Positions 1 to 7,543 of a stretch of DNA of 64,000 bases are shown here, one piece after another. Every line of letters starts with the position of its first letter. Within the stretch, counting starts at the first letter, position 1. This DNA is from JBGAPI01 sp044221335 (lineage in GTDB: Bacteria > Pseudomonadota > Gammaproteobacteria > Xanthomonadales > Ahniellaceae): positions 51,938-115,937 of the forward strand of contig JBGAPI010000009.1 in assembly GCA_044221335.1 (NCBI GenBank). The letters run 5' to 3'. A model generated the notes under the pieces. The model was not told the origin of the DNA. It did no database searches and saw only the letters and a program-made list of their open reading frames with translations. The translations under genes and the position numbers were made by a program.

Positions 1-1
1 C

Positions 2-700
2 GCCCGCAACGTCGACCCCGCCGAACTCGCCAAGTTCGACAAGCTGGCGCATCGCTGGTGGGACCCCGACGGCGAGTCGCGGCCGCTGCACGCGATGAAC
101 CCGGTGCGGCTGTCCTTCGTACAGGAATTCGCGGCCGTGAAGGGCGCACGCGCACTCGACGTCGGTTGCGGCGGGGGCCTGTTCTCGGAGGCGCTGGCCG
201 CTGCCGGAGCGACCGTCACCGGCATCGACCTCTCGGACGGCGTGCTGGGCGTCGCGCGCCTGCACCTGTTCGAGTCGGGGCTCGCCGTCGACTATCGCGC
301 GAGTTCGGCCGAGGATCTCGCCGCCGCCGAGCCGGCAAGCTTCGATCTGGTCGCCTGCCTCGAGATGCTGGAGCACGTGCCCGATCCGCGCGCGGTGATC
401 GGCGCCTGCGCCCGTCTGCTCGCGCCCGGCGGCAAGCTCTTCCTGTCGACCATCAACCGCACGCCGGTCGCTTTCGCCGGTGCGATCGTCGGCGCCGAAT
501 ACCTGCTCGGCCTGCTGCCGCGCGGCACCCACGAGTACGCGCGCTTCATCCGGCCGAGCGAGATGGCGTCGTGGCTGCGGGCTGCCGGGCTCGAGCTGCG
601 CGCCCTGCGCGGCGTTCGCTACGACCCGTTCAGCCGCAAGGCCGCCTTCACCGATCGTCTCGAGATCAACTATCTCGTCTATGCCGAGCGGGTCGACTGA
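2..700 (+). CDS. ubiG: Ubiquinone biosynthesis O-methyltransferase UbiG (5' partial)
   Basis: Class I SAM-dependent methyltransferase that carries out the two O-methylations of ubiquinone synthesis, on the hydroxylated polyprenyl ring, at the inner membrane. The frame is open from the window edge and its first residues (NVDPAELAKF, then HRWWDPDGE) match the UbiG N-terminus, so only a few residues are missing; the first in-frame ATG at 95 is internal. The SAM-binding loop ALDVGCGGGLFSEALA follows, then CLEMLEHVPDP and the late STINRTP segment typical of UbiG. It ends in TGA, and 152 bases separate it from the HAD phosphatase, a common partner of ubiG in this order. Confidence 0.95.
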   Translation, partial: ARNVDPAELAKFDKLAHRWWDPDGESRPLHAMNPVRLSFVQEFAAVKGARALDVGCGGGLFSEALAAAGATVTGIDLSDGVLGVARLHLFESGLAVDYRASSAEDLAAAEPASFDLVACLEMLEHVPDPRAVIGACARLLAPGGKLFLSTINRTPVAFAGAIVGAEYLLGLLPRGTHEYARFIRPSEMASWLRAAGLELRALRGVRYDPFSRKAAFTDRLEINYLVYAERVD

Positions 701-852
701 GGAATGGGACCCGACGGCATGCCTGCTCGCGATGTACTTTCGGTCGCACGTCCGGACCGCCACGCCGCCCCGCCGGGGCCCGGGAATCGCTCCGTCCTGG
801 CCGGAGCTAGCCATTCCGCATCGATGCGGCCGTCGCCGGAACCGTCGGAGCC

Positions 853-1518
853 ATGATGGACTATTCGCCCAAGATGGTGCTGTTCGACCTGGACGGCACG
901 CTCGCCGACACCGCGCCGGACATGATCCGGGCGGTCAATCGCCTGCGCGCCGAGGTCGATCTGGGGCCGGTGCCGGAGGAGAGCCTGCGACCGCTGGTGT
1001 CGCGGGGCGGCGCGGCGATGGTGCGCGCCGGCTTCCCGGAATTCCGCGAGGCGGAGTCGATGTTCCTCGACCGCTTCCTCGGCATGTACAGCGATCGCGT
1101 CGCCGAACTGACCGAACTGTTCCCGGGCATGGCCGAAGTCCTGCGCCTGCTCGAGCTCAAGGGCAAGATGTGGGGCGTGGTCACCAACAAGCCGGGCTGG
1201 CTGGCGCGGCCGGTGCTGGCGGGCCTCCGGCTCGAACGGCGCTGCAGCGTGCTGGTCGCCGGCGATACCCTGGCCAAGCGCAAGCCGGAGCCGGATCCGA
1301 TCCTGCATGCGCTCGGCGCCTTCGGGATGAAGCCGCACAACGGCATCATGATCGGCGACGATCGTCGCGACATCGAGTCGGCGCGCGCCGCGGGTGTGAA
1401 GTCGGTCCTGGCCCGCTGGGGCTACATCCCGGAGGACGAGGATCCCGAGGCGTGGGGCGCCGACATCGCCTGTGATCGGCCGATGGATCTCCTGCCGGTG
1501 CTCGGCCTGAAGGGATGA
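853..1518 (+). CDS. HAD-family phosphatase (Gph/MupP type)
   Basis: Haloacid dehalogenase phosphatase of 221 aa. HAD motifs are visible: DLDGTLADTAPD (nucleophile and acid aspartates) near residue 13, VVTNKPG, KPEPDP with the conserved lysine, and MIGDDRRDIE. Families with this layout include phosphoglycolate phosphatase (Gph) and the N-acetylmuramic acid 6-phosphate phosphatase MupP, which in Pseudomonas also lies next to ubiG. Context therefore slightly favours MupP, but sequence by eye cannot decide between the two substrates. Two ATGs are adjacent (853, 856); the first is used. The stop overlaps the next start by 4 bases, indicating translational coupling. Confidence 0.88.
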   Translation: MMDYSPKMVLFDLDGTLADTAPDMIRAVNRLRAEVDLGPVPEESLRPLVSRGGAAMVRAGFPEFREAESMFLDRFLGMYSDRVAELTELFPGMAEVLRLLELKGKMWGVVTNKPGWLARPVLAGLRLERRCSVLVAGDTLAKRKPEPDPILHALGAFGMKPHNGIMIGDDRRDIESARAAGVKSVLARWGYIPEDEDPEAWGADIACDRPMDLLPVLGLKG

Positions 1519-2330
1519 GCGATTCGCGCTCGGCGCTCGACGCGCACCTGGCCGACTGGGAGCGCCACGTACCGGCGGCACGGCTGGCGGCCTTGCTCCT
1601 GGGCGACGCCTGGCCGTCCGGGCAGCGCGCTCTGGCGTGGATCGAGCACGACTGGCTGGCGGCGGCGCTGACCATCGACGAGCCCGGCGTCCGCGAGGCG
1701 CGGCTCGGCTGGTGGTCGGAGGAACTGTCGCGCTGGGCCTCCGGGCATCCGCATCACCCGGTGCTGGCCGCGGTGCCGGCCGATGCCGACGCCCGCACGG
1801 CGTTGCCGGTCGCGTTCGCCGCCTGCGTCGATCTCGCCGAGCAGGACAGCATCGCCACCATCACCGAGCTGGTCGATGCGCTGGCCGCGGTCGCGGCTCC
1901 CCTGCGCGGGCGCCGTGCCGACGACGGACTGCGCGCGACGGCGGCCGTGCTGCTGGCCGCGCAACTGCGCGACTGGGACGCCTTCGCGAGCGCCGATCGC
2001 GGCCGGGTGCCGCTGCTGTCGCTCGCGCGGGCCGGCCTTGCGCGAACCGACGCGACCGCGGACGGCGGCGGACGTGAGCGCGCCTTCGCCGCGCTGCTGT
2101 CCGACCTCGGGCTGCTGCTCGACGATTCGCCCCTGGCGAGCGGATTCGATGGAATACGTCAGCGGGTGGAGGCAGGCTGGTGCCGTCGCGCGCGACGGGA
2201 GCCCGCCCGCGCACTGGCCGGCGAGCTGCCACCCTGGCGCTGGCCGGATGTGTTCGCCTGCTGGCGCCTGGCGCGGGCGGCGCGGCGACACTGGAACGCG
2301 GACGCCGCGACGCGCGAGCGCGCGGCTTGA
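1515..2330 (+). CDS. Squalene/phytoene synthase-like protein
   Basis: A 271 aa protein resembling the trans-isoprenyl diphosphate synthase (squalene/phytoene synthase) fold. The stretch RLGWWSEELSRWASGHPHHPVL matches the recurring family pattern of a tryptophan pair, acidic residues and an HPV triad. I do not see two clean DxxxD magnesium-binding motifs, so it may be a divergent, non-catalytic relative such as the NDUFAF6-like group. It overlaps the phosphatase gene by 4 bases (ATGA) and is followed 29 bases later by folE2. This arrangement is typical of Xanthomonas relatives; the role there is unknown to me. Confidence 0.6.
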   Translation: MSDSRSALDAHLADWERHVPAARLAALLLGDAWPSGQRALAWIEHDWLAAALTIDEPGVREARLGWWSEELSRWASGHPHHPVLAAVPADADARTALPVAFAACVDLAEQDSIATITELVDALAAVAAPLRGRRADDGLRATAAVLLAAQLRDWDAFASADRGRVPLLSLARAGLARTDATADGGGRERAFAALLSDLGLLLDDSPLASGFDGIRQRVEAGWCRRARREPARALAGELPPWRWPDVFACWRLARAARRHWNADAATRERAA

Positions 2331-2359
2331 GTCGACGATGCAACGATGCGGATGATGCG

Positions 2360-3307
2360 ATGAGCCACCACGACTACCACGCCGCCGGGCGGATCATGCC
2401 CGACCTTTCCGACCATGCCGTCAGCGGCGCGGCGCGCCGCGTCTCCTGGGTCGGCATGCGCGGCATCGAGCTGCCGCTGTCCCTCCGGGACCCGGCCGGG
2501 CGGCAGTTCGAGGTCCCGGCGCGGGTCGACTGCGGCGTCGACCTCGCCGATCCGGGGCAGCGCGGCATCCACATGTCACGGCTCTACCTGAAGCTCGCCG
2601 AAGCCCTGCCGCGGCGCCCGCTGTCCCCCGCGATGATCGACGCGCTGCTCGCCGAGCTGCTCGACACCCAGAAGGCACTGTCGACCCGCGTCGAGCTGGC
2701 GCTCGCGTTCGACCGGATGCTCGAACGCCCGGCGCTGGTCAGCGCGAACCGCGGCTGGCGGCGCTACCCGCTGCGGCTGCGGGCGTCGCGCACGGCAGCC
2801 GGAACGATCCACGAACTCGGCGTGACGTTGCTGTATTCGTCGACCTGCCCGAGCTCCGCGGCGCTGGCCCGCCAGGTCGCGGCCGAGCGCTTCGTCGCCG
2901 AGCACGGCAGGACGGAGACCGTGCCGACCCGCGACATCGCCGACTGGCTGCGCGGCGACCATGGCATGCCGGCGACGCCGCACGCGCAGCGCAGCCGGGC
3001 CGACATCGCCGTGCGACTCGCCGCGGCCGGCGACTATCCCTACGAGGCGCTCATCGACGACATCGAGCAGGTGCTGGCGACGCCGGTGCAGACCGCGGTG
3101 AAGCGCGAGGACGAACAGGCCTTCGCGGTCGCCAACGCCGCCAACCTGATGTTCTGCGAGGACGCCGTCCGCCGCGTCGCGTCCCTGCTCGACCGCCGCG
3201 CCGATGTCGCCGATTTCCGGGTCCAGGTCGAGCACCTGGAGAGCCTGCATCCGCACGATGCCGTGGCGGTCGACGTGAAAGGTGTCGAAGGTGGTTTTCG
3301 CGCGTAG
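2360..3307 (+). CDS. folE2: GTP cyclohydrolase FolE2 (type IB)
   Basis: Metal-dependent GTP cyclohydrolase IB, catalysing GTP to 7,8-dihydroneopterin triphosphate, the first step of folate (and queuosine precursor) synthesis. The 315 aa product carries the family signatures: GIHMSRLY near residue 73, the YSSTCPSS segment with the metal-ligand cysteine, a TPHAQRSRADI block, and ESLHPHDAVA near the C-terminus. The ATG at 2360 is chosen because MSHHDY gives a family-like length; in-frame codons upstream lie inside the preceding gene. Its stop TAG at 3305-3307 forms the head of a small palindrome (GTAGGGTGCGTC ttt GACGCA). Confidence 0.93.
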   Translation: MSHHDYHAAGRIMPDLSDHAVSGAARRVSWVGMRGIELPLSLRDPAGRQFEVPARVDCGVDLADPGQRGIHMSRLYLKLAEALPRRPLSPAMIDALLAELLDTQKALSTRVELALAFDRMLERPALVSANRGWRRYPLRLRASRTAAGTIHELGVTLLYSSTCPSSAALARQVAAERFVAEHGRTETVPTRDIADWLRGDHGMPATPHAQRSRADIAVRLAAAGDYPYEALIDDIEQVLATPVQTAVKREDEQAFAVANAANLMFCEDAVRRVASLLDRRADVADFRVQVEHLESLHPHDAVAVDVKGVEGGFRA

Positions 3308-3431
3308 GGTGCGTCTTTGACGCAGCGGCGGGGAGGCTGCAATGGCGCCTCGCATCAGGGCCCAGGGCGCAGGGCCCTCGGCGACATCGGTACGACGACG
3401 CGCATCGGATCGGCGGGCAGTGCCCGCGCTA
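3304..3431. repeat. Convergent intergenic region with REP-like palindromes
   Basis: The space between convergent folE2 and the M23 peptidase gene has no ORF of its own. It begins with a GTAG-headed palindrome overlapping the folE2 stop (3304-3322), contains a CAGGGCCCAGGGCGCAGGGC element (about 3358-3385) similar to repeats at 23284-23416 and 27954-27991, and ends with GGCGGGCAGTGCCCGCGCTAC (3411-3431), a reverse-oriented GTAG-headed element whose TAG is the stop codon of the M23 gene. Confidence 0.7.
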
Positions 3432-4277
3432 CGGAGCGCCGAGCATCCGCTCCGGATCCACTCGCGTCTCGAACCAGTTCATCCCCCAGTGCAGGTGCGG
3501 CCCGGTGGCGCGTCCGGTGGCACCGACCGTGGCGATCGCCTGGCCTTGAGCGACGCGTTCGCCGAGCTTCACGTCCAGGCGCGACAGGTGGATGAAGGTC
3601 GAGGACACCCCGTGGCCGTGGTCGATCACCAGGGTGCCGCCGGTGAGGTAGAGGTCCGGTGCGGCGAAGATCACGATGCCGGGCGCCGGCGCCTTCACCG
3701 GCGTGCCGGCCGGCGCGGCGATGTCGAAACCGGGGTGCGGGTCCTTCGGCTTGCCGTTCAGGATCCGCTGGTTGCCCCAGTGGCCGCTGATCCGGCCGTG
3801 CACCGGCCATTCGAAGCGGGCGAGGAAGTCGAGGCGGTCGTCGTCGCGCACCCGCGCCGCCGCCACGGCCGCCTGCTCGCGCGCGATCCGAGCGGCGATC
3901 TCCGGCGGCGGCTCCACGGTCGCCGGTGGCACGCCGTCGACGCGCTCGGTGTCGTAGTGGCGCGTCGCCACGTCGAAGGCGACGTCGCGTGATCTTCCGG
4001 TGGCGTCGGTCAGCGTCAGGTGCTGCGGCGAGGTGACGTCGCGCCCCAGCCCGAACACGATCTCGCCATCGGGCCCGACGCGCAGCGTGTGGTCGCCGAA
4101 TCTCGCGCGGCATTCCGGAGCCACGCGGGCGATCACCAGGCTGCCTTGCTCGATCCGCTTCGGCAGTCGCGGTGAGCAGGTGTCGTCGGCGCGCGCGGTC
4201 GCGACGCCGCAGAGCAGCACGGCCAGGACCGCCGGCAACCGGTGGCAGGACGACGGCGCGCGGTCAGGACCCGTCAC
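3429..4277 (-). CDS. Secreted M23-family metallopeptidase
   Basis: Zinc metallopeptidase of the LytM/M23 family, expected to cut peptidoglycan cross-links in the periplasm or to regulate an amidase. A signal peptide (RLPAVLAVLLCGVATARA) leads to an N-terminal beta domain. The C-terminal M23 domain carries HPGFD (first zinc ligands, H-x3-D) and HLHWGMNW (HxH ligand), so it looks catalytically complete. GTG at 4277 is preferred over GTG at 4283 because GGAG lies 5 bases upstream of it. The gene starts about 30 bases after the dihydroorotase stop on the same strand, an order common in Xanthomonas relatives. The stop TAG belongs to a REP-like palindrome. Confidence 0.87.
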   Translation of the reverse strand: MTGPDRAPSSCHRLPAVLAVLLCGVATARADDTCSPRLPKRIEQGSLVIARVAPECRARFGDHTLRVGPDGEIVFGLGRDVTSPQHLTLTDATGRSRDVAFDVATRHYDTERVDGVPPATVEPPPEIAARIAREQAAVAAARVRDDDRLDFLARFEWPVHGRISGHWGNQRILNGKPKDPHPGFDIAAPAGTPVKAPAPGIVIFAAPDLYLTGGTLVIDHGHGVSSTFIHLSRLDVKLGERVAQGQAIATVGATGRATGPHLHWGMNWFETRVDPERMLGAP

Positions 4278-4307
4278 GTCCACTCCGGAGCACGTCTCGA
4301 CGCTGGC

Positions 4308-5651
4308 TCACTCTCGTCCGCGACCGATGTCGAGCCGCCGCCCGAGCTGGCTGTCGTTCACCCGGCCGTCCTCGTAGGCGAGGTGGCCGTTGACCCAGGT
4401 GGCGGCGATCGTGGAGCGGAATTCGTAGTTCTCGAACGGCGACCAGCCGCATTTCGACAGCACCTCGGAGGCGAGGCGCCGATGCGGCTTGTCCGTATCG
4501 ACCAGCACCAGGTCGGCGAAGGCGCCTTCGCGGACCCAGCCGCGATCCTTCACGCCGAACAGACGCGCCGGCGAGTGGCAGGCGCGCTCGACGAGGAGTT
4601 CCATCGACAGCGAGCCCTCGTGCACGCACTCCAGCGCCGCCAGCAGGCAATCCTGCACCAGCGGCAGGCCGGACGGGGCGGTCTCGTAGGGCTGGGCCTT
4701 CTCGGCGACCGTGTGCGGCGCGTGGTCGGTGGCGAGGATGTCGATCCGTCCGTCGGCGAGCGCCTCGATCAGCGCGGCACGGTCGCTCGCGGCCTTCACC
4801 GAGGGATTGCACTTCAGCCGGTTGCCGAGGTGATCGTAGTCGGCCTCGTCGAAGCGCAGGAAATGCACGCAGGTCTCGGCGGTGATGGTCTTGCCGGAGA
4901 TCGGGCCGGGCTGGAACAGGTCGAGCTCGTCGGCGGTGGAGATGTGCAGCACGTGCAGCCGCGCGCGGTGCTTGCGCGCCAGCGAGGTCGCGAGCTGCGA
5001 CGACTTCAGGCAGGCCTCGCGGCTGCGGATGTAGGGATGGCGGCGGGCCGACAGCTGGTCGCCGAACTGGACCCGCTCGCGCGCGAGGTTGGCGTCGATC
5101 GTCGGGCTGTCCTCGCAATGGGTGACGATCAGCAGCGGCGCGTGCCGGAAGACCTTGTCGAGGATCTCCGGGTTGTCGACCAGCATGTTGCCGGTGGACG
5201 CTCCCATGAACACCTTGATGCCGCAGGCCTGGCCGATCTTCAGCTTCTTGATCGTCTCGAGGTTGTCGTTGGTGGCGCCGAAGTAGAATGCGTAGTTGGC
5301 GACCGACGTGCGCGCGGCACGGGCGTACTTGTCGTCGAGCGCGTCGAAGGTCGTCGTGGTCGGCTTGGTGTTCGGCATCTCCATGAAGCTGGTGATGCCG
5401 CCGGCGACCGCGGCGCGCGATTCGGTCGCGATGTCGGCCTTGTGCTCGAGGCCGGGCTCGCGGAAGTGCACCTGGTCGTCGATCATTCCGGGCAGCAGGT
5501 AGCGGCCGGCGGCGTCGATCACCCGCTCGCCCGGCTTCGCTTCGAGGCCGGAGAAGATGTGGTCGATGCGGTCGCCGACGATACGCACATCGGACTCGAT
5601 GGTGCGGCGGTCGCTGACGATCCGCGCGTTGGTGATCAGAAAGTCGGCCAT
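4308..5651 (-). CDS. pyrC: Dihydroorotase (class I-like)
   Basis: Amidohydrolase of 447 aa that interconverts carbamoyl aspartate and dihydroorotate in pyrimidine synthesis. Landmarks: GMIDDQVHFREPG (residues 55-67), MEMPNTKPT, the carboxylated-lysine segment GIKVFMGASTGN, IVTHCED, LHVLHISTADEL, and ATDHAPHT. The usual metal-binding HxH of the first motif is QVH here (Gln60, His62). I recall this variant from Xanthomonas and Bacteroidetes dihydroorotases, so it is a subfamily trait rather than damage. Hydantoinase or allantoinase are the alternatives, but the NT and ASTGN segments favour dihydroorotase. Confidence 0.9.
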   Translation of the reverse strand: MADFLITNARIVSDRRTIESDVRIVGDRIDHIFSGLEAKPGERVIDAAGRYLLPGMIDDQVHFREPGLEHKADIATESRAAVAGGITSFMEMPNTKPTTTTFDALDDKYARAARTSVANYAFYFGATNDNLETIKKLKIGQACGIKVFMGASTGNMLVDNPEILDKVFRHAPLLIVTHCEDSPTIDANLARERVQFGDQLSARRHPYIRSREACLKSSQLATSLARKHRARLHVLHISTADELDLFQPGPISGKTITAETCVHFLRFDEADYDHLGNRLKCNPSVKAASDRAALIEALADGRIDILATDHAPHTVAEKAQPYETAPSGLPLVQDCLLAALECVHEGSLSMELLVERACHSPARLFGVKDRGWVREGAFADLVLVDTDKPHRRLASEVLSKCGWSPFENYEFRSTIAATWVNGHLAYEDGRVNDSQLGRRLDIGRGRE

Positions 5652-5789
5652 ACCGAACCCGTTCGCGGCGACGTGAAGGTGGAGTCTAGCGGCATCGTGC
5701 GGGCCCGGAACGCGGCCGGCACGGACCGCGATGTCCGCTTTCCTGTGCCGCCGTCGTTCTTCCGGGAATCAGCGAACGGGGACGCGACC

Positions 5790-6116
5790 GTGCGGACAGC
5801 AGCGTGGGTACTGGTGGGATGCGTGGCGATCGCCGCGGCGGGCGATTGCGCCGGCGCGGAGCGGGTCGTTCCGGCAGCGGCGAGCGCCGCCCAGTCGACA
5901 CCGGACGGCAGCCTGACCGGCGGCAGTTACCGCCTGGATCCGGTGATCGCGGCGGGCGGCGGCGAGTCGGCCGACGCCCGCCTGCTGCTGGTCGGCAGCG
6001 TCGGCCAGGCCGACGTCGCAGTCAGCTACGGCGGGGGAGCGATCGTCGCGATCGGCTTCTGGACGCCGACCGCGCCGTCCGCGCTCGATCGCCTGTTTCT
6101 CGATGGATTCGAATAG
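5790..6116 (+). CDS. Small secreted protein with LFLDGFE C-terminus
   Basis: An unrecognised 108 aa protein. A GTG start at 5790, with GGGG about 10 bases upstream, gives a signal peptide (VRTAAWVLVGCVAIAAAGDCAGA). The mature part is Gly/Ala/Ser-rich with the pattern GGSYRLDP...GSVGQADVAVSYGGG...GFW, as in small exported beta-rich proteins. It ends in DRLFLDGFE. The same LFxDGFE ending terminates the large NHL protein at 44602-47208, which suggests a shared C-terminal export or anchoring signal. The collagen-like gene follows after 12 bases, so the two are probably co-transcribed. Confidence 0.65.
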   Translation: MRTAAWVLVGCVAIAAAGDCAGAERVVPAAASAAQSTPDGSLTGGSYRLDPVIAAGGGESADARLLLVGSVGQADVAVSYGGGAIVAIGFWTPTAPSALDRLFLDGFE

Positions 6117-6128
6117 GAGCCTGCCGTC

Positions 6129-7100
6129 ATGAGAATCGTCCTGCACGTCCTTGCCTTCCTGCTGCTGACGGTCGCACTGCCGGCCCGCGCCGCGCCGCCT
6201 TCCGCGTTCACCTACCAGGGACGCCTGTTCGACAACGGTGCCGCCGTCAATGGCACCTACGACCTCCGGATCACGGCCTACGACCAGTCGAGTGGCGGCA
6301 GCGTGCTCGGCCTGCCGTTCGTCGCTTCGGGAGTCACCGTGACCGACGGCGTGTTCAGCACGACCGTCAATTTCGGCAGCGATCCGTTTCTCAGCGACTC
6401 GGTGTGGCTGGCCGTGGAAATCCGGCCCGCCGGCGGCAACTACACGCTGCTTTCGCCGCGGCAGCCGGTGACCGGCGCCCCGTACGCAGTGAATGCGGAC
6501 AAGGTCGACGGGATGGATGCGGCCCAGCTCGCCGGAGTGCCCGGCCCGCAGGGGCCTCCCGGCGCCGCCGGTCCGGCGGGGCCGACCGGGCCGGTGGGTG
6601 CGACCGGGCCGGCGGGAGCCACGGGTGCGACCGGAGCGACGGGAGCGACCGGAGCTACCGGAGCCACCGGGCCGACCGGGGCCACCGGACCCCAGGGTCC
6701 GACCGGCATCGTCACGACGGTCGGCTTCGCCGGGCTGATCCCGAGCATCGCCGCCAACAGCACCAGCTATGTCTTCGCGGGTCCGACGGCCCCGGTCACC
6801 ATCACGGCGAGTCAGCGCCTGACCGGGGTGGCTTCGGGCGTGCTCGGCTTGGCATCGGGTGGTCCGGCCACGGTCGACCTGGCACTGTGCTACATGTCGG
6901 CCGGCAGCGGGCCGACGGCGTTCTCCGGCCTCAACTATCTCACGACGAAAGTGACTACGACGGCCTCGCTGCAGTCGGTGAGCAGTACCGTCGTTCTCGG
7001 CGCCGGTACCTACACGGTCGGGATGTGCATCAGAAACGGTTCCAATACCGTGGTCGGCGCGAACGACTACGTCAATGGCTGGGTGCTGGTCACCAACTGA
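6129..7100 (+). CDS. Secreted collagen-like repeat protein
   Basis: A 323 aa exported protein. A signal peptide (MRIVLHVLAFLLLTVALPARA) precedes a domain starting FTYQGRLFDNG, as found in bacterial surface and tail-fibre-like proteins. The segment GAPYAVNADKVDGMDAAQLAG leads into about 19 Gly-X-Y triplets (roughly residues 137-196), including six consecutive GAT, and then a C-terminal globular beta-rich domain with two cysteines. Bacterial collagen-like proteins form trimeric stalks; that is the inferred architecture here. AGGAG lies 9 bases before the ATG. It follows the small LFLDGFE protein by 12 bases and converges on yidD. Confidence 0.82.
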   Translation: MRIVLHVLAFLLLTVALPARAAPPSAFTYQGRLFDNGAAVNGTYDLRITAYDQSSGGSVLGLPFVASGVTVTDGVFSTTVNFGSDPFLSDSVWLAVEIRPAGGNYTLLSPRQPVTGAPYAVNADKVDGMDAAQLAGVPGPQGPPGAAGPAGPTGPVGATGPAGATGATGATGATGATGATGPTGATGPQGPTGIVTTVGFAGLIPSIAANSTSYVFAGPTAPVTITASQRLTGVASGVLGLASGGPATVDLALCYMSAGSGPTAFSGLNYLTTKVTTTASLQSVSSTVVLGAGTYTVGMCIRNGSNTVVGANDYVNGWVLVTN

Positions 7101-7107
7101 CCGCGAC

Positions 7108-7410
7108 TCAGGCAGCGCGGTCCGGCGGGTCGCCGCGAGGTGACGGCGGACGGCAGCGCGCGAACTCCAGTCGATCGGGCACCGGGTCGTGGCCGCCGTC
7201 GCAGAGCGGATGGCAGCGCGCGATCCGCCACGCGCCGAGCAGGCCGCCGGAGAAGAACCCGAAGCGGACGATGGCATCGCGGGTGTAGATCGAGCAGCTC
7301 GGCGAGAAGCGGCAGACCTGGCCGAGCAGCGGGCTGATGAAGCGACGATACAGACCGATCAGCGCGACGGCGCCGCGGGCCAGCAGGGAGGGGGAGGTCG
7401 GTGGCTTCAT
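7108..7410 (-). CDS. yidD: Membrane protein insertion efficiency factor YidD
   Basis: Short 100 aa protein with the YidD signature: LYRRFISPLLGQVCRFSPSCSIYTRDAIVRFG and ARCHPLCDGGHDPVP, including the three conserved cysteines. YidD assists YidC-dependent insertion at the inner membrane and usually sits between rnpA and yidC; here it is separated from them. It converges on the collagen-like gene with only 7 bases between stops. The amphipathic N-terminus LLARGAVALIGLYRR is typical. Confidence 0.93.
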   Translation of the reverse strand: MKPPTSPSLLARGAVALIGLYRRFISPLLGQVCRFSPSCSIYTRDAIVRFGFFSGGLLGAWRIARCHPLCDGGHDPVPDRLEFARCRPPSPRGDPPDRAA

Positions 7411-7448
7411 GCAGTGGCGGAGTGGGGGGCCGGAACGCGGGAATTCGG

Positions 7449-7477
7449 TTGCCGCGCCCGCCTCGTTAGGCTATAAC
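7449..7477 (+). promoter_or_regulatory. Predicted sigma-70 promoter of the dksA-like gene
   Basis: TTGCCG (7449-7454) and TATAAC (7472-7477) are separated by exactly 17 bases, a strong match to the -35/-10 consensus in otherwise GC-rich sequence. The predicted start lies about 60 bases upstream of the dksA-like ATG at 7544. The element lies just upstream of the divergent yidD start at 7410. Confidence 0.6.
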
Positions 7478-7543
7478 ACGCGCCCTTCGACGGGGGTGAC
7501 CCGGGGTCGCTCCGTCGTCTGCCTGTCAAAGGATCGATCCATC

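Noticed and set aside
6600..6680. Simple-sequence repeat as a phase-variation tract
   Set aside because: The repeated GGA-GCN-ACN codons are in-frame Gly-Ala-Thr triplets with varied third bases, so they are coding collagen repeats rather than a slippery tract.
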